From an uncultured Eubacterium sp. (GTDB lineage: Bacteria; Bacillota; Clostridia; Lachnospirales; Lachnospiraceae): a stretch of 64,000 nt of DNA. The DNA lies in the NCBI GenBank assembly GCA_934316925.1, contig CAKREC010000005.1, positions 1 through 64,000 on the forward strand. Direction: 5' to 3'. Below the pieces are notes generated by a model that was not told where the DNA came from, ran no database searches, and saw only the letters and a list, made by a program, of their open reading frames with translations. Below, one piece after another: positions 8,909 to 17,537 of the stretch. The stretch's first letter is position 1. Every line of letters begins with the position of its first letter. The translations under genes and the position numbers were made by a program.

Positions 8909-9717
8909 TACGCTTCACCGCCTTGCTCCCCTTCTCCATCTCCAAGGAGATTGTTTCTAGCTCCCGGTGATAAGAATGATTTTAATTTTTCTTCAATAAC
9001 ACGTGGATTTTCACCTGCCTGAATCGACAAAATACCTTCGCTGATCACTTCTTTTAACATGATCTCATGCCGGTTCTGAGCCCTCAGCTTCGCAGCAATC
9101 GGCGTAGCGATCCAGTTGGCGATCAATGAACCATATAATGTTGTGATCAACGCAATTGCCATGTTCGGGCCAATCGAACTAGGATCATCCAACAGTTTTA
9201 ACATGTTGATCAGTCCGATCAGGGTACCAATCATACCCCAGGCAGGACCCATTCCAGCCAGACTGTCCCAGAATGAAATAACTTCACTATGTCGTTGTTC
9301 TACATAATTCAATTCCGTTTCTAAAATGCTGGAAACCAGTTCCTGATCGGTTCCATCGACAATAAGCATAATACCCTTTTTCATAAAATCATCTTCGATA
9401 TCCGCTGCGCTCTCTTCCAATTGCAGCAAGCCTTCTTTTCTTGCCACATTGGCAAGTTCAATGATCTTACGTATCACTTTGTCTTCATCATTTTCCGGAA
9501 CTTTTGTCGTCAGAAGAAATGACTTTAAATTGTTAACAAATGCACCTATGTTGTCCGACATCGTAAGCATACACATCAGCGATCCCACAATTACGATCAA
9601 AAACGAAGAAAGATCCCAGAAGTTTCCCATCGCTGCAAATCCCTGATCTCCTGATACGATACCATATACAACCGCTCCCGCGCAGCCTATCAAACCTATT
9701 ATTGTAGCTATATCCAA
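8908..9717 (-). CDS. motA: Stator protein MotA
   Basis: Ion-conducting stator subunit that pushes on FliG. It has 269 residues with four hydrophobic segments (about 3-20, 34-52, 150-170 and 182-202). A large cytoplasmic loop carries charged residues, and the MGPAWGMIGTLIGLINML segment is diagnostic. Residue choice does not clearly separate H+ from Na+ use. The stop overlaps the motB start by one base. It lies 12 bases after flbD. Confidence 0.96.
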   Translation of the reverse strand: MDIATIIGLIGCAGAVVYGIVSGDQGFAAMGNFWDLSSFLIVIVGSLMCMLTMSDNIGAFVNNLKSFLLTTKVPENDEDKVIRKIIELANVARKEGLLQLEESAADIEDDFMKKGIMLIVDGTDQELVSSILETELNYVEQRHSEVISFWDSLAGMGPAWGMIGTLIGLINMLKLLDDPSSIGPNMAIALITTLYGSLIANWIATPIAAKLRAQNRHEIMLKEVISEGILSIQAGENPRVIEEKLKSFLSPGARNNLLGDGEGEQGGEA

Positions 9718-9729
9718 AATTACACCGCC

Positions 9730-9918
9730 TTACATATCGCAAGATATTACTTTCTTAGACAATTTTACTAAATTTTTGACTTCTTGTCTACTTTCTTTTA
9801 CAATAATTTTTTTCCCGGTCGTAAGAGTTATTACCGTATCGGGTGTTTCCTCTACTGTCTCGATCAGGTCTGCATTGACACAGATGATCTGTCCATTTAA
9901 TTTTGTGACATCAATCAT
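9730..9918 (-). CDS. flbD: FlbD family flagellar protein
   Basis: Small protein of the FlbD family, often found between flgE and motA in Firmicute and spirochete operons. Its biochemical role is not well defined. The start is placed at the second ATG (9918): GGAGGA lies 9 bases upstream, and the product begins MIDVTKLNG like its relatives. The first ATG at 9927 would abut the ribosome site. The 62-residue sequence has the conserved NADLIETVEETPDTVITLTTG core. Confidence 0.9.
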   Translation of the reverse strand: MIDVTKLNGQIICVNADLIETVEETPDTVITLTTGKKIIVKESRQEVKNLVKLSKKVISCDM

Positions 9919-9954
9919 AATATCCATTCCTCCATTCCCACAGAATCACAAAAC

Positions 9955-9996
9955 AAAAGAGCAATGGCCATATGCAGCTGACTCATTGCCCCTTTT
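9955..9996 (-). terminator. Terminator-like hairpin downstream of flgE
   Basis: Between the flgE stop and flbD, the minus strand folds AAAAG-GG-GCAATG against CATTGC-T-CTTTT, followed by GTTTTG. This resembles an intrinsic terminator with a small bulge. Because flbD, motA and the rest lie downstream in the same direction, it probably acts as a partial terminator or a 3'-end stabiliser for the hook-protein mRNA. Confidence 0.5.
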
Positions 9997-10009
9997 ATTT
10001 ATAAAAATA

Positions 10010-11452
10010 TTATCGTTTCAAGTTAACCAACTCTTCAAGCATGGTATCGGATGTCGTAATAACACGTGAATTTGCCTGAAAGCCTCGCTGGGTTGTGATC
10101 ATATTCGTAAACTCGGTAGCCAGGTCTACATCAGACATTTCCAGTGCGCCGATTGAAAAACTTCCAATTTCGGAAATATCAATTCCAATACCGTCAAACT
10201 CTCCAGAGTTCAGAGTAGCTGCATACATGCTGTTTCCTACAGATTCCAGACCAGACGGATTAGCAAAAGAAGCAACAGCAATCTGTCCAAGCAGTTTGCT
10301 GTCACCATTGCTGTAAACACCATAGATCATACCATCTGTCTGAATCGAAAATCCATTTAATGTTCCAGCAGCATTTCCTGCATTATTTCCATCTGAATCT
10401 CCACGAGATGGTTTTACACTACAGGTACTGTTGCTTGCGTAGCTTGTCAATCCCGAAAAATCAATATCTACACCACTGGTTGGGAATGCGTTGTTCGCTG
10501 TATTTCCATCATTCAATGTAAGATTTAAGGAAGTCTGTCCCTCTTCCGTTCCTACACCGGTAAATGCTCCGGTAGCACCATTAAATGTAAGATTTGGCAA
10601 TGTGCCATTAAAGGTAATCGTTCCATCCGCATCTACCGTATACTCAATGTCCTCGCCATTGAAGTTAATATGCTGCTCGGTAGACTCATATGTCTTATTG
10701 CCCTGATCATCGGTCGTTTCCCGTTTCAGGATCGACTTACCATCAGGACCCAAAATATCAGAAAATGAAATTTCATACTGATTTGTATCGGTATCATTTA
10801 CCTGTTTGATCAATAATTTTGCAGTATTCAGATTTCCAACATTGTCATAGAAGCTGATGGAGATCGGATAACCTGCTGCACCGGCAGCAACTAACGGATC
10901 TTTCTCATCTACATTTCCTTTTAATGTTACCTTTGTTGTAGCATTCGGATCGGAATATGAATTTTCCGGGCTCATGAGATTCAGTGTTGATACCGAATCT
11001 TTTCGGATCTCACCACTTTCATCGACGCCCCAGCCTAAAACAGAAGCTCCGTTTGTTGTACAATATAAGGTACCGTTTGCGTCAATATCCAAAGCACCGG
11101 ATTTGGTAAAGTATGTATTTCCATTGCTTCTTACGATCAGAAACGCATCTCCATTGATCATCAGATCCATGCCACGGTCGGTACGCTGTGTTGCGCCCGT
11201 ACCACTAAGATCCACACTGATCGCTGCTACATTGGCTCCCAAACCGATCTGAACGGCATTGGTACCTGCTGCACCGGTTGTCGCATTAGGACCAGATGCA
11301 CTCTGTGTTGTCTGATAATATACATCCGTAAAGTTTACGTGTCCTGCACGGAAACCTACTGTATTAACATTTGAAATATTGTTACCGATTACGTCCATCT
11401 TTGTCTGATGTACTTTCAATCCGGAAATTCCGGAATACAATGATCTCATCAT
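10010..11452 (-). CDS. flgE: Flagellar hook protein FlgE
   Basis: Structural protein of the hook, the universal joint between basal body and filament. The 480-residue protein begins MMRSLYSGISGLKVHQTKMD with the NNISNVNTVGFRAG motif of rod/hook proteins. It ends in the conserved VDLATEFTNMITTQRGFQAN and a helical coiled C-terminus. The long Asn/Thr-rich middle domains fit FlgE rather than the shorter FlgG. The ribosome site is GGAGGGTGA. The gene is flanked by hairpins on both sides. Confidence 0.94.
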   Translation of the reverse strand: MMRSLYSGISGLKVHQTKMDVIGNNISNVNTVGFRAGHVNFTDVYYQTTQSASGPNATTGAAGTNAVQIGLGANVAAISVDLSGTGATQRTDRGMDLMINGDAFLIVRSNGNTYFTKSGALDIDANGTLYCTTNGASVLGWGVDESGEIRKDSVSTLNLMSPENSYSDPNATTKVTLKGNVDEKDPLVAAGAAGYPISISFYDNVGNLNTAKLLIKQVNDTDTNQYEISFSDILGPDGKSILKRETTDDQGNKTYESTEQHINFNGEDIEYTVDADGTITFNGTLPNLTFNGATGAFTGVGTEEGQTSLNLTLNDGNTANNAFPTSGVDIDFSGLTSYASNSTCSVKPSRGDSDGNNAGNAAGTLNGFSIQTDGMIYGVYSNGDSKLLGQIAVASFANPSGLESVGNSMYAATLNSGEFDGIGIDISEIGSFSIGALEMSDVDLATEFTNMITTQRGFQANSRVITTSDTMLEELVNLKR

Positions 11453-11478
11453 AATGAATCACCCTCCAATTTCTTTCT

Positions 11479-11530
11479 ACACTTTATCTGGCATTCAAAA
11501 GTGTCATGCTTCCTAAAAAGGGCCAGCATG
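11479..11530 (-). other. Two abutting hairpins upstream of flgE
   Basis: The gap between the TIGR02530-like gene and flgE holds two adjacent stem-loops. One has 7-bp arms (11479-11485 with 11498-11504, ACACTTT/AAAGTGT on the minus strand). The other has 6-bp arms (11505-11510 with 11525-11530, CATGCT/AGCATG) plus an inner CCT/AGG. Neither has a clean U-tail. They fill the gap up to the upstream stop codon and end just before the flgE ribosome site, so an mRNA processing or stabilising role is plausible. Confidence 0.55.
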
Positions 11531-11531
11531 T

Positions 11532-11888
11532 TTAGTTAATAATTGCTCCATCAATATTGGTGAAGACTGCATTTTTTGTGTCATTTACCGCTGTAATAAC
11601 AGTATTATTCCGTACGTTTACAATAAACGCCAGATCATCAACCATAACCAGCGATTCTTTCATTCCTTTTTCTCTTGCCTGCATGGTTGCATCCTGCAAA
11701 CGAGCCTTCTGCTCCGGCGACATGTCAATGCTGCGACTTTCCAATCTCTGCGCTGCATGTTTGGAAAACAAAACATCTTCAAAAGACTGTGCATTTGCTT
11801 CCTGCCTGTCACATTCTTTTTTGCCAGAGTACGGTTGTAAGCGGCCTCGCATCTGCTCAATGGATGCATAATTCTGTTCTACATTCAT
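11532..11888 (-). CDS. Flagellar operon protein, TIGR02530-like
   Basis: Small conserved protein of flagellar operons, of unknown molecular role, found between flgD and flgE in Bacillus and clostridia. It has 118 residues with a conserved FSKHAAQRLESRSIDMS stretch and a C-terminal DDLAFIVNVRNNTVITAV segment, the hallmark of the TIGR02530 family. No signal peptide or membrane helix is visible. It lies 32 bases after flgD. Confidence 0.85.
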   Translation of the reverse strand: MNVEQNYASIEQMRGRLQPYSGKKECDRQEANAQSFEDVLFSKHAAQRLESRSIDMSPEQKARLQDATMQAREKGMKESLVMVDDLAFIVNVRNNTVITAVNDTKNAVFTNIDGAIIN

Positions 11889-11920
11889 AAAGCCACCTCC
11901 ATGTGCTGTTGCTTTGTGTT

Positions 11921-12685
11921 TTAAGCGTCTTTCTCAATGCCGCTGTCTACTACTTTCACCTGAACTTTGTCTGTCACTGTTGTTGCGTAAGAATCGTTGA
12001 AATAGAAGCCCAAATAATAGGTGTCTGCATCCAGTTTTTCAAATGCTTTGGATGAGATTGTCAATACGCCATCTTCATATTTCATCAGATCAGCATCAAT
12101 AAATTCGCCATTCAAAGCCACTGCAACACTGCTTGCCTCATAGCCATCTTTTCCAAGATCGATTTTAATCTCAACATCTGCCGGATTTGAAATATCGTAA
12201 GTCATATTCTGTTCTGCAACAGAAGGAAGCTTATCCTTTACCGCATAAGTCGTATCCAACACCTTCGCTAATTCATCCATAGAATACTGGGTTCCGTCAA
12301 TGGATAAATATGCCTCTCCATCTTTGATCTCAACATAGTCAACCGTTCCCGTGACCTCTTTGGTATTGCCCAGTGCATCCTGATGTTTGATAAGAACCTG
12401 CTTTCCTACCAATGTGTAAGCAGAAGAATTTGTCATTGTGTCATTCATCGACATCATCTGCTCCAGTGATGAGAATTGTGCCAGCTGGGAGATAAACTCG
12501 GTATCATCCTGCGGATTCAAAGGATCCTGATTTTGCATCTGGCATACCAAAAGCTGCAAAAACTGTTCTTTTCCCAATTCACTCGATCCTCTGGTCTTTG
12601 TCTCGCTGGAACTTGATTCCGAACTGCTCGTCCGATTGGCGTAAGCAAGCTCATCCAAACTTGTCAAATTCGATAAATCTGCCAT
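11921..12685 (-). CDS. flgD: Hook capping/scaffold protein FlgD
   Basis: Scaffold protein that caps the growing hook and lets FlgE polymerise. It has 254 residues. The N-terminal conserved block GKEQFLQLLVCQMQNQDPLNP and SQLAQFSSLEQMMSMN is decisive; the C-terminal part is a less conserved beta-rich domain. It follows fliK by 20 bases and precedes the small TIGR02530-like gene and flgE, the standard order. Confidence 0.95.
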   Translation of the reverse strand: MADLSNLTSLDELAYANRTSSSESSSSETKTRGSSELGKEQFLQLLVCQMQNQDPLNPQDDTEFISQLAQFSSLEQMMSMNDTMTNSSAYTLVGKQVLIKHQDALGNTKEVTGTVDYVEIKDGEAYLSIDGTQYSMDELAKVLDTTYAVKDKLPSVAEQNMTYDISNPADVEIKIDLGKDGYEASSVAVALNGEFIDADLMKYEDGVLTISSKAFEKLDADTYYLGFYFNDSYATTVTDKVQVKVVDSGIEKDA

Positions 12686-12705
12686 CGTACACTCCTTTCT
12701 GTTTT

Positions 12706-14025
12706 TTATGCCGTATAATCAATCGTACTGTTTTGATCACGGCGCTGCATGGTTGTTTCTCTTGATGTTTCTTTTGTGTCATTCGAATTTTCCTTTGTCT
12801 CATCATAAGAAAATTCTTTGTGTCTCGAATCACGCTGACTCTGTTGCTCGTTCTGCTGTTCTCTCTGATCCAGTCCAAATTCGGATACAGTAACTTCCAC
12901 CGCATCTACCTTCAGACCCTGTTGCTGAAAATTCTCTTTCAAGATAATCATCTGGCTTTCCAGAGCTTCTTTTGCCGCCTGATTCTCCACCGTCAAAACA
13001 GCTGTTGTAACTCCCGCTGCTGCTGATACCGCTACGTTTACCTTGCCCAGACTTGCCGGATGCAGCTGCATCTCCAATTTTGTTGTGTCTGCCACAACGC
13101 GAAGACGTATCTGTGAAACAACCTGATCCAAAATATCTGTGGTTTGCTGACTCTGGACTTCTGTGTCTGCGGTAGCATTTTCCAATGCTTCTCCCAAACG
13201 TTCCACAAATGTATTCATACTGCTGTTTACCGGAGTCGGATCCGATATCCGGATGGAATCTCTTGAAGAAATTTCAGATTCAAATGCAGATCCTTCCTGT
13301 GAAAATTCCTGTTCTGATGCCGCATCTCCATTTTCAGACAACTCCTTTGCCGAAGTAGCGACTGGTGTGATCACATCATCCGATGAATCCGAAATGTCTG
13401 TCTCTTCTGCCGTCATGTTCAAGTCGCGATCCACATCACCAGTCACGTCAAATACATTTGCCGTGTTTTCAAGTAAAGAACCTTCCGGCAATTCTTCATC
13501 AACCAGTAATGAGGTACCATCGTCCAGCAGCTCCTGTAATCCCTGCCGGATCTGATCCATTTCCTGGCCGATCTGATCATTGGTAACAAATACCGCTTTG
13601 TCGTCAAACCCATGATATATCATAAGGGCATTCTGCAAAGTTTCCAGATTTAGCTGTATTCCCTGATCAGATCCCACAAGCAGATCCGTTGGCTGGAGCC
13701 CGGAATCCTGTAACATCGCTTCCACATCTTCTACCGGCAACTGAAGCTTCACAGCAAGATAGGATACTACATTTTCTGCTGCTTGTGCCATTTGTGCATC
13801 CGAAGGGGTCTGCATCTCTGTCGCAGTATCACGAACTGTCTTGTCCGCAATGTTTTTCGATGTCTTCACAACAACTTTCTGACTGGCATCCGGTTTGATC
13901 GTTTCTGATTGTTTTCCATCGTTGTTGAAAAAAAGCTGAAAATCCTGTGTCGTATCTTTACTTTTTTTCTCTGACTTAATATTCTGCGAATTTCCAGTCA
14001 TGATCGTTATGCCTTGTGTCTTCAT
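12706..14025 (-). CDS. fliK: Flagellar hook-length control protein FliK
   Basis: Secreted molecular ruler that measures the hook and triggers the FlhB specificity switch. The product is 439 residues: a variable, acidic, Ser/Asp-rich N-terminal two thirds, then the conserved C-terminal domain (about residues 300-390) with KLEMQLHPASLGKVNVAVS and LKENFQQQGLKVDAVEV. A Gln/Arg/Glu-rich tail follows. The ATG at 14025 has GGAGG upstream. Low conservation outside the C-terminal domain is normal for this family. Confidence 0.9.
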   Translation of the reverse strand: MKTQGITIMTGNSQNIKSEKKSKDTTQDFQLFFNNDGKQSETIKPDASQKVVVKTSKNIADKTVRDTATEMQTPSDAQMAQAAENVVSYLAVKLQLPVEDVEAMLQDSGLQPTDLLVGSDQGIQLNLETLQNALMIYHGFDDKAVFVTNDQIGQEMDQIRQGLQELLDDGTSLLVDEELPEGSLLENTANVFDVTGDVDRDLNMTAEETDISDSSDDVITPVATSAKELSENGDAASEQEFSQEGSAFESEISSRDSIRISDPTPVNSSMNTFVERLGEALENATADTEVQSQQTTDILDQVVSQIRLRVVADTTKLEMQLHPASLGKVNVAVSAAAGVTTAVLTVENQAAKEALESQMIILKENFQQQGLKVDAVEVTVSEFGLDQREQQNEQQSQRDSRHKEFSYDETKENSNDTKETSRETTMQRRDQNSTIDYTA

Positions 14026-14106
14026 ATTTTTCCTCCTTTCTTATAATTTTCCACAATCATTATATCGGCATTTCACTCCTGTTAGCTTACAATGATTTTC
14101 AAACTT

Positions 14107-14865
14107 TTATTTTTTCATTGCTGTCATTTTGGTTGTGATCTGTGCCGCAACGGTTGTTGACATATTCTGCAGGATAAGAGCGCTCTTTGACGTCTGCATA
14201 GAATCCAGAATGCTGGCCACCAGATTCAGATCGCTCGTCATCTCTTCTAAGATAGCAGCCGCATTGGCCGGTTCCATTTTGGCGTACATCTCCGCCTGAT
14301 CTTTTACTTCTTGCGAATACTGATAGTCTTTGCAAACTTCTTTGTAGATCTTTTCCGCATTATCCGGTTCAATCTGCTCGTAATATTGCTTATATTCCTC
14401 CGTATCCGGCGCCTTATCGTTATATACTACATTTTCATCAAACTGTTTTACCCGCTCCGCAAATGCTTTCTGGTTATCCTCAAACTGTTTCAGTCTTTCT
14501 ACCTCAGCTTTAAGGTCTTTTACTTCATCACTGTTTGCAGAATCCGAACTGCTTGTAGCTGCCAGCTGACTCTCCAGTTCCTTAATCCTTGCATTTGCCT
14601 CTTTTAGATTGTCATATTCCTTTGAAGTTCCGTCACCGGAATCATCCGATGTGTTTGGTAAAACCATATTCAGCACAGGTACATCTTTCAAAACCGGATA
14701 AAGTACTTCACTTCCGAAATTTCCTACATCCAGCTTGATCAAGACGCCAAAGATCGCCAGCCATATGATTACAATAATAAACACGATCAACGCGGTAACA
14801 ATCTTGCTGCCGGTTCCCTCCTCATTTGGATTTTCTATCTTATCCTTTTTATCTTTTTTTGCCAT
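14107..14865 (-). CDS. MotE-like flagellar membrane protein
   Basis: Membrane-anchored coiled-coil protein in the usual place of the ylxF/MotE-type gene between fliJ and fliK. The 252 residues comprise a basic N-terminus, one membrane helix (about residues 23-46), a coiled coil (about 85-140) and a C-terminal domain. That domain, YAKMEPANAAAILEEMTSD and later LILQNMSTTVAA, resembles the MgtE intracellular N domain found in MotE-type chaperones. A stator or export chaperone role is inferred from context. Confidence 0.75.
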   Translation of the reverse strand: MAKKDKKDKIENPNEEGTGSKIVTALIVFIIVIIWLAIFGVLIKLDVGNFGSEVLYPVLKDVPVLNMVLPNTSDDSGDGTSKEYDNLKEANARIKELESQLAATSSSDSANSDEVKDLKAEVERLKQFEDNQKAFAERVKQFDENVVYNDKAPDTEEYKQYYEQIEPDNAEKIYKEVCKDYQYSQEVKDQAEMYAKMEPANAAAILEEMTSDLNLVASILDSMQTSKSALILQNMSTTVAAQITTKMTAMKK

Positions 14866-14885
14866 AACCAGTTTCCTTTCTGTTT

Positions 14886-15335
14886 TTAAATCTCTTTTTC
14901 GGCTCCATAACGATAACTAACCAGTTCGTCAATCTCTTTTTGCTCTTTTTTATTTTCTTCTTCTAAAAAAAGCTGAAACGCTTTTTCCTTTAACTTTTCA
15001 AACGTCTTTCTCTCTTTTCTTGCTTCATAGAGTTTTTCTCGTGCCAGATTCAATTCCCGTTGACGTTGTTCCACCATCTTAATCTGCTGTTTTTCATATT
15101 CTTCCAAAACTTTCAGACCTTGCTCCATCTGCCGTATTTCCAGCACATTTAAAGCCGCACGCATTTTTCCACGCAGTATCTGCTGCTTTTCATCATATCG
15201 GATCTGCGTCAAACGCAGCTCCTCCTCAGCCTGTTGCAATCTCATATTTGCCTGGCTATAATTATTTTTTTCCTGTTCCTCCAGTTTCTCTTTCATGTTC
15301 AAAAGATTTTCCATAGAAAACCGAAATCTGGCCAT
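14886..15335 (-). CDS. fliJ: Flagellar export chaperone FliJ
   Basis: Soluble coiled-coil protein that inserts into the FliI hexamer and helps deliver substrates to FlhA. It has 149 residues, almost entirely charged heptad-type helix, starting MARFRFSMENLLNMKEKLEE, a typical FliJ N-terminus. The start codon overlaps the fliI stop (TAATG), so translation is probably coupled. Identification rests on this N-terminus and the position. Confidence 0.9.
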   Translation of the reverse strand: MARFRFSMENLLNMKEKLEEQEKNNYSQANMRLQQAEEELRLTQIRYDEKQQILRGKMRAALNVLEIRQMEQGLKVLEEYEKQQIKMVEQRQRELNLAREKLYEARKERKTFEKLKEKAFQLFLEEENKKEQKEIDELVSYRYGAEKEI

Positions 15336-16672
15336 TAGTCATCTGCCCCCTCCTGAGGTTCTTCCGCTGCAAATATCTCTCTCATTTGCTGTATAATATC
15401 TTGAAACTCAAACTTTTCATCGGTTCCCTGCTGAAGAAACGAATTTACCTTTTCAATCTTTTGAATCGCATAATCAATGTTCTTGTTGGATCCATTGCGA
15501 TAGGCACCGATATTGATAAGATCTTCTGCCTCCCGGTAGGTCGCCAGTACATTTTTCATTTCCCCGGCGAGTTTTTTATGCTCACTGCTGGCCACTGCAC
15601 TCATAACACGCGAAATACTCTGTAATACATCAATCGCCGGATAATGATTATGCTGTGCCATATTTCTGGATAGCACAATATGTCCATCCAGAATTCCTCT
15701 TGCCGTATCTGCGATTGGTTCATTGAAATCATCGCCGTCAACCAAAACAGCATACAAACCCGTAATCGACCCGCGATCAGAGTTTCCGGCTCTTTCTAAC
15801 AGCTTAGGCATCTCCGAATACACACTTGGCGGATACCCTCTGGACACCGGTGGCTCTCCACTCGCCAGACCAATCTCTCTTTGTGCCATGGAAAAACGGG
15901 TCAGATTGTCCATCATCAGAAGTACGTCCCGCCCCTGATCACGAAAATATTCAGCCACCGCTGTAGCTGTCTTCGCCGCTTTGTTACGAATCAGCGCCGG
16001 CTTATCAGATGTAGCCACAACAACCACAGAACGTTTCATACCTTCCGGTCCAAGATCCCGTTCAATAAATTCCCGCACCTCTCTGCCACGCTCTCCGATC
16101 AGCGCGATCACGTTAATATCCGCCTTTGTATTTCTGGCAAACATTCCCATCAAGGTACTCTTTCCCACACCACTTCCTGCAAAAATTCCGATTCGCTGTC
16201 CTTTGCCGACCGTGATCAATCCATCTACCGCTTTCACTCCCAGCGGAAGCACATCCGCAATCATTTCTCTACTCAGAGGATCCGGAGCCGCTGCCTCTAC
16301 GGAATAACTGGCACTATTCTCCGGCAGTACCATATGATCCATCGGAATTCCAACGCCATCCAGTGTTCGTCCCAGCAAATCATCACTTACTTGTACTTGT
16401 AACGGAGCACCTGTATTCTGCACCCAGCTTCCAAGTCCTACACCTTCCACATTGTCGTAAGGCATCAAAAGAACCCTGTCGTCCCGGAAACCAACGACTT
16501 CCGCTTTTACAGGTTCTGTCTTTGTATTGGATTTTATAAGACACAAGTCGTTAAGCTTGGCACTGGGTCCCACAGACTCAATCGTCAAACCAACGACTTT
16601 TGCAACTTTTCCTAACTGGCTCGTATAATTTTTGTCAAACAGAGCCTCGTACTTATCAAAATTGATTTCCAA
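15335..16672 (-). CDS. fliI: Flagellar export ATPase FliI
   Basis: F1-beta-like ATPase of the flagellar type III export apparatus. The 445 residues contain the Walker A motif GIFAGSGVGKSTLMG (about residue 165) and Walker B region VLLMMDNLTRFSMAQREI. The family signature PPSVYSEMPKLLERAG is also present. It sits between fliH and fliJ and overlaps fliJ by one base. Length and motifs leave little doubt. Confidence 0.97.
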   Translation of the reverse strand: MEINFDKYEALFDKNYTSQLGKVAKVVGLTIESVGPSAKLNDLCLIKSNTKTEPVKAEVVGFRDDRVLLMPYDNVEGVGLGSWVQNTGAPLQVQVSDDLLGRTLDGVGIPMDHMVLPENSASYSVEAAAPDPLSREMIADVLPLGVKAVDGLITVGKGQRIGIFAGSGVGKSTLMGMFARNTKADINVIALIGERGREVREFIERDLGPEGMKRSVVVVATSDKPALIRNKAAKTATAVAEYFRDQGRDVLLMMDNLTRFSMAQREIGLASGEPPVSRGYPPSVYSEMPKLLERAGNSDRGSITGLYAVLVDGDDFNEPIADTARGILDGHIVLSRNMAQHNHYPAIDVLQSISRVMSAVASSEHKKLAGEMKNVLATYREAEDLINIGAYRNGSNKNIDYAIQKIEKVNSFLQQGTDEKFEFQDIIQQMREIFAAEEPQEGADD

Positions 16673-16691
16673 GGTATCTCATCCTTTTTAT

Positions 16692-17537
16692 CTAAACAAG
16701 CAGCTTTAATGTTGTCACCAAATTAGTTATCTGCGTGCGGAATCCGCAGTCAATCATTTGATTGTCTGTTTCGATAATGCAGTCACCTTTTTCCAGACCT
16801 TTTTCCTCCTGGACATCAATAGATGCGTCTGTTCCAATTCGAAACAAAATGTCGTCCTTATGGTTTTCCACATACGCCAGATCTTCTTCCGGCACACGGA
16901 TCGTATAATGTCTGGCAGGATCCATGTCTGCAATCCCGCTTCGGATCAGATGCAAAAAAACATCTCGCTTATCAGTCACCATAACACCGGTGATCTTTTG
17001 TATCAGACCACACAGCACGTCAACATATCGGGGTTCTACTTCTGCAATCAAATCTTCATATTCTTTTTCTTTCTGACGACCGATTTCTTCTAATTTCTGT
17101 CGCTGCTGCTGCAGTTCTTCGTTCGCTTTGGCAATTCCCTGTTCATGTCCCAGGCGCATTCCCTCTTCGGTAGCCGCAGTTATGATCGCATCTCTTTGCT
17201 GCTCTGCCTGTTGCAAAATAGACATCGCCTGCGAACGTGCCTCACTGATGATCTGTTGTGAAAGACGATTGGCATCTTCCTCTTTCTGTTTCCACTGTTC
17301 ATCCATATTCACAACCGGCATCCCTGCTTCAAAAGAATCTGATTCTTCGGAAAGCTCTTTAAGTTCTTTTGCCTGCTGATAAAGAGCACGTTCTTTCTCT
17401 ACCTCTTCTAACGAACGGATAAGCGTTTTATGTTCGCCAGTTTCTTGTTTTATGTCCTCTTTTTCACCATCGTGGTGAATGACGACGGCATCTTCTTTCG
17501 AAAAACTGACAAAAGGATATTTAATCAAATTAGACAA
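16692..17537 (-). CDS. fliH: Flagellar export regulator FliH (TTG start)
   Basis: Negative regulator and tether of the FliI ATPase. The start is placed at TTG (17537), giving MSNLIKYPFVSFSK, because a perfect GGAGGTGA site lies 8 bases upstream inside the last codons of fliG. In-frame GTG codons up to 17558 lack such a site. The gene thus overlaps fliG by 8 bases. The product, about 281 residues, has a long Glu/Gln-rich coiled coil (about residues 50-165). The C-terminal domain resembles the V-ATPase E-subunit/FliH type. Confidence 0.88.
   Translation of the reverse strand: MSNLIKYPFVSFSKEDAVVIHHDGEKEDIKQETGEHKTLIRSLEEVEKERALYQQAKELKELSEESDSFEAGMPVVNMDEQWKQKEEDANRLSQQIISEARSQAMSILQQAEQQRDAIITAATEEGMRLGHEQGIAKANEELQQQRQKLEEIGRQKEKEYEDLIAEVEPRYVDVLCGLIQKITGVMVTDKRDVFLHLIRSGIADMDPARHYTIRVPEEDLAYVENHKDDILFRIGTDASIDVQEEKGLEKGDCIIETDNQMIDCGFRTQITNLVTTLKLLV

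Noticed and set aside
10010-11452. flgE call could be flgG or flgF
   Set aside because: Its 480-residue length, long middle domains and place after flgD and the TIGR02530-like gene fit the hook protein.
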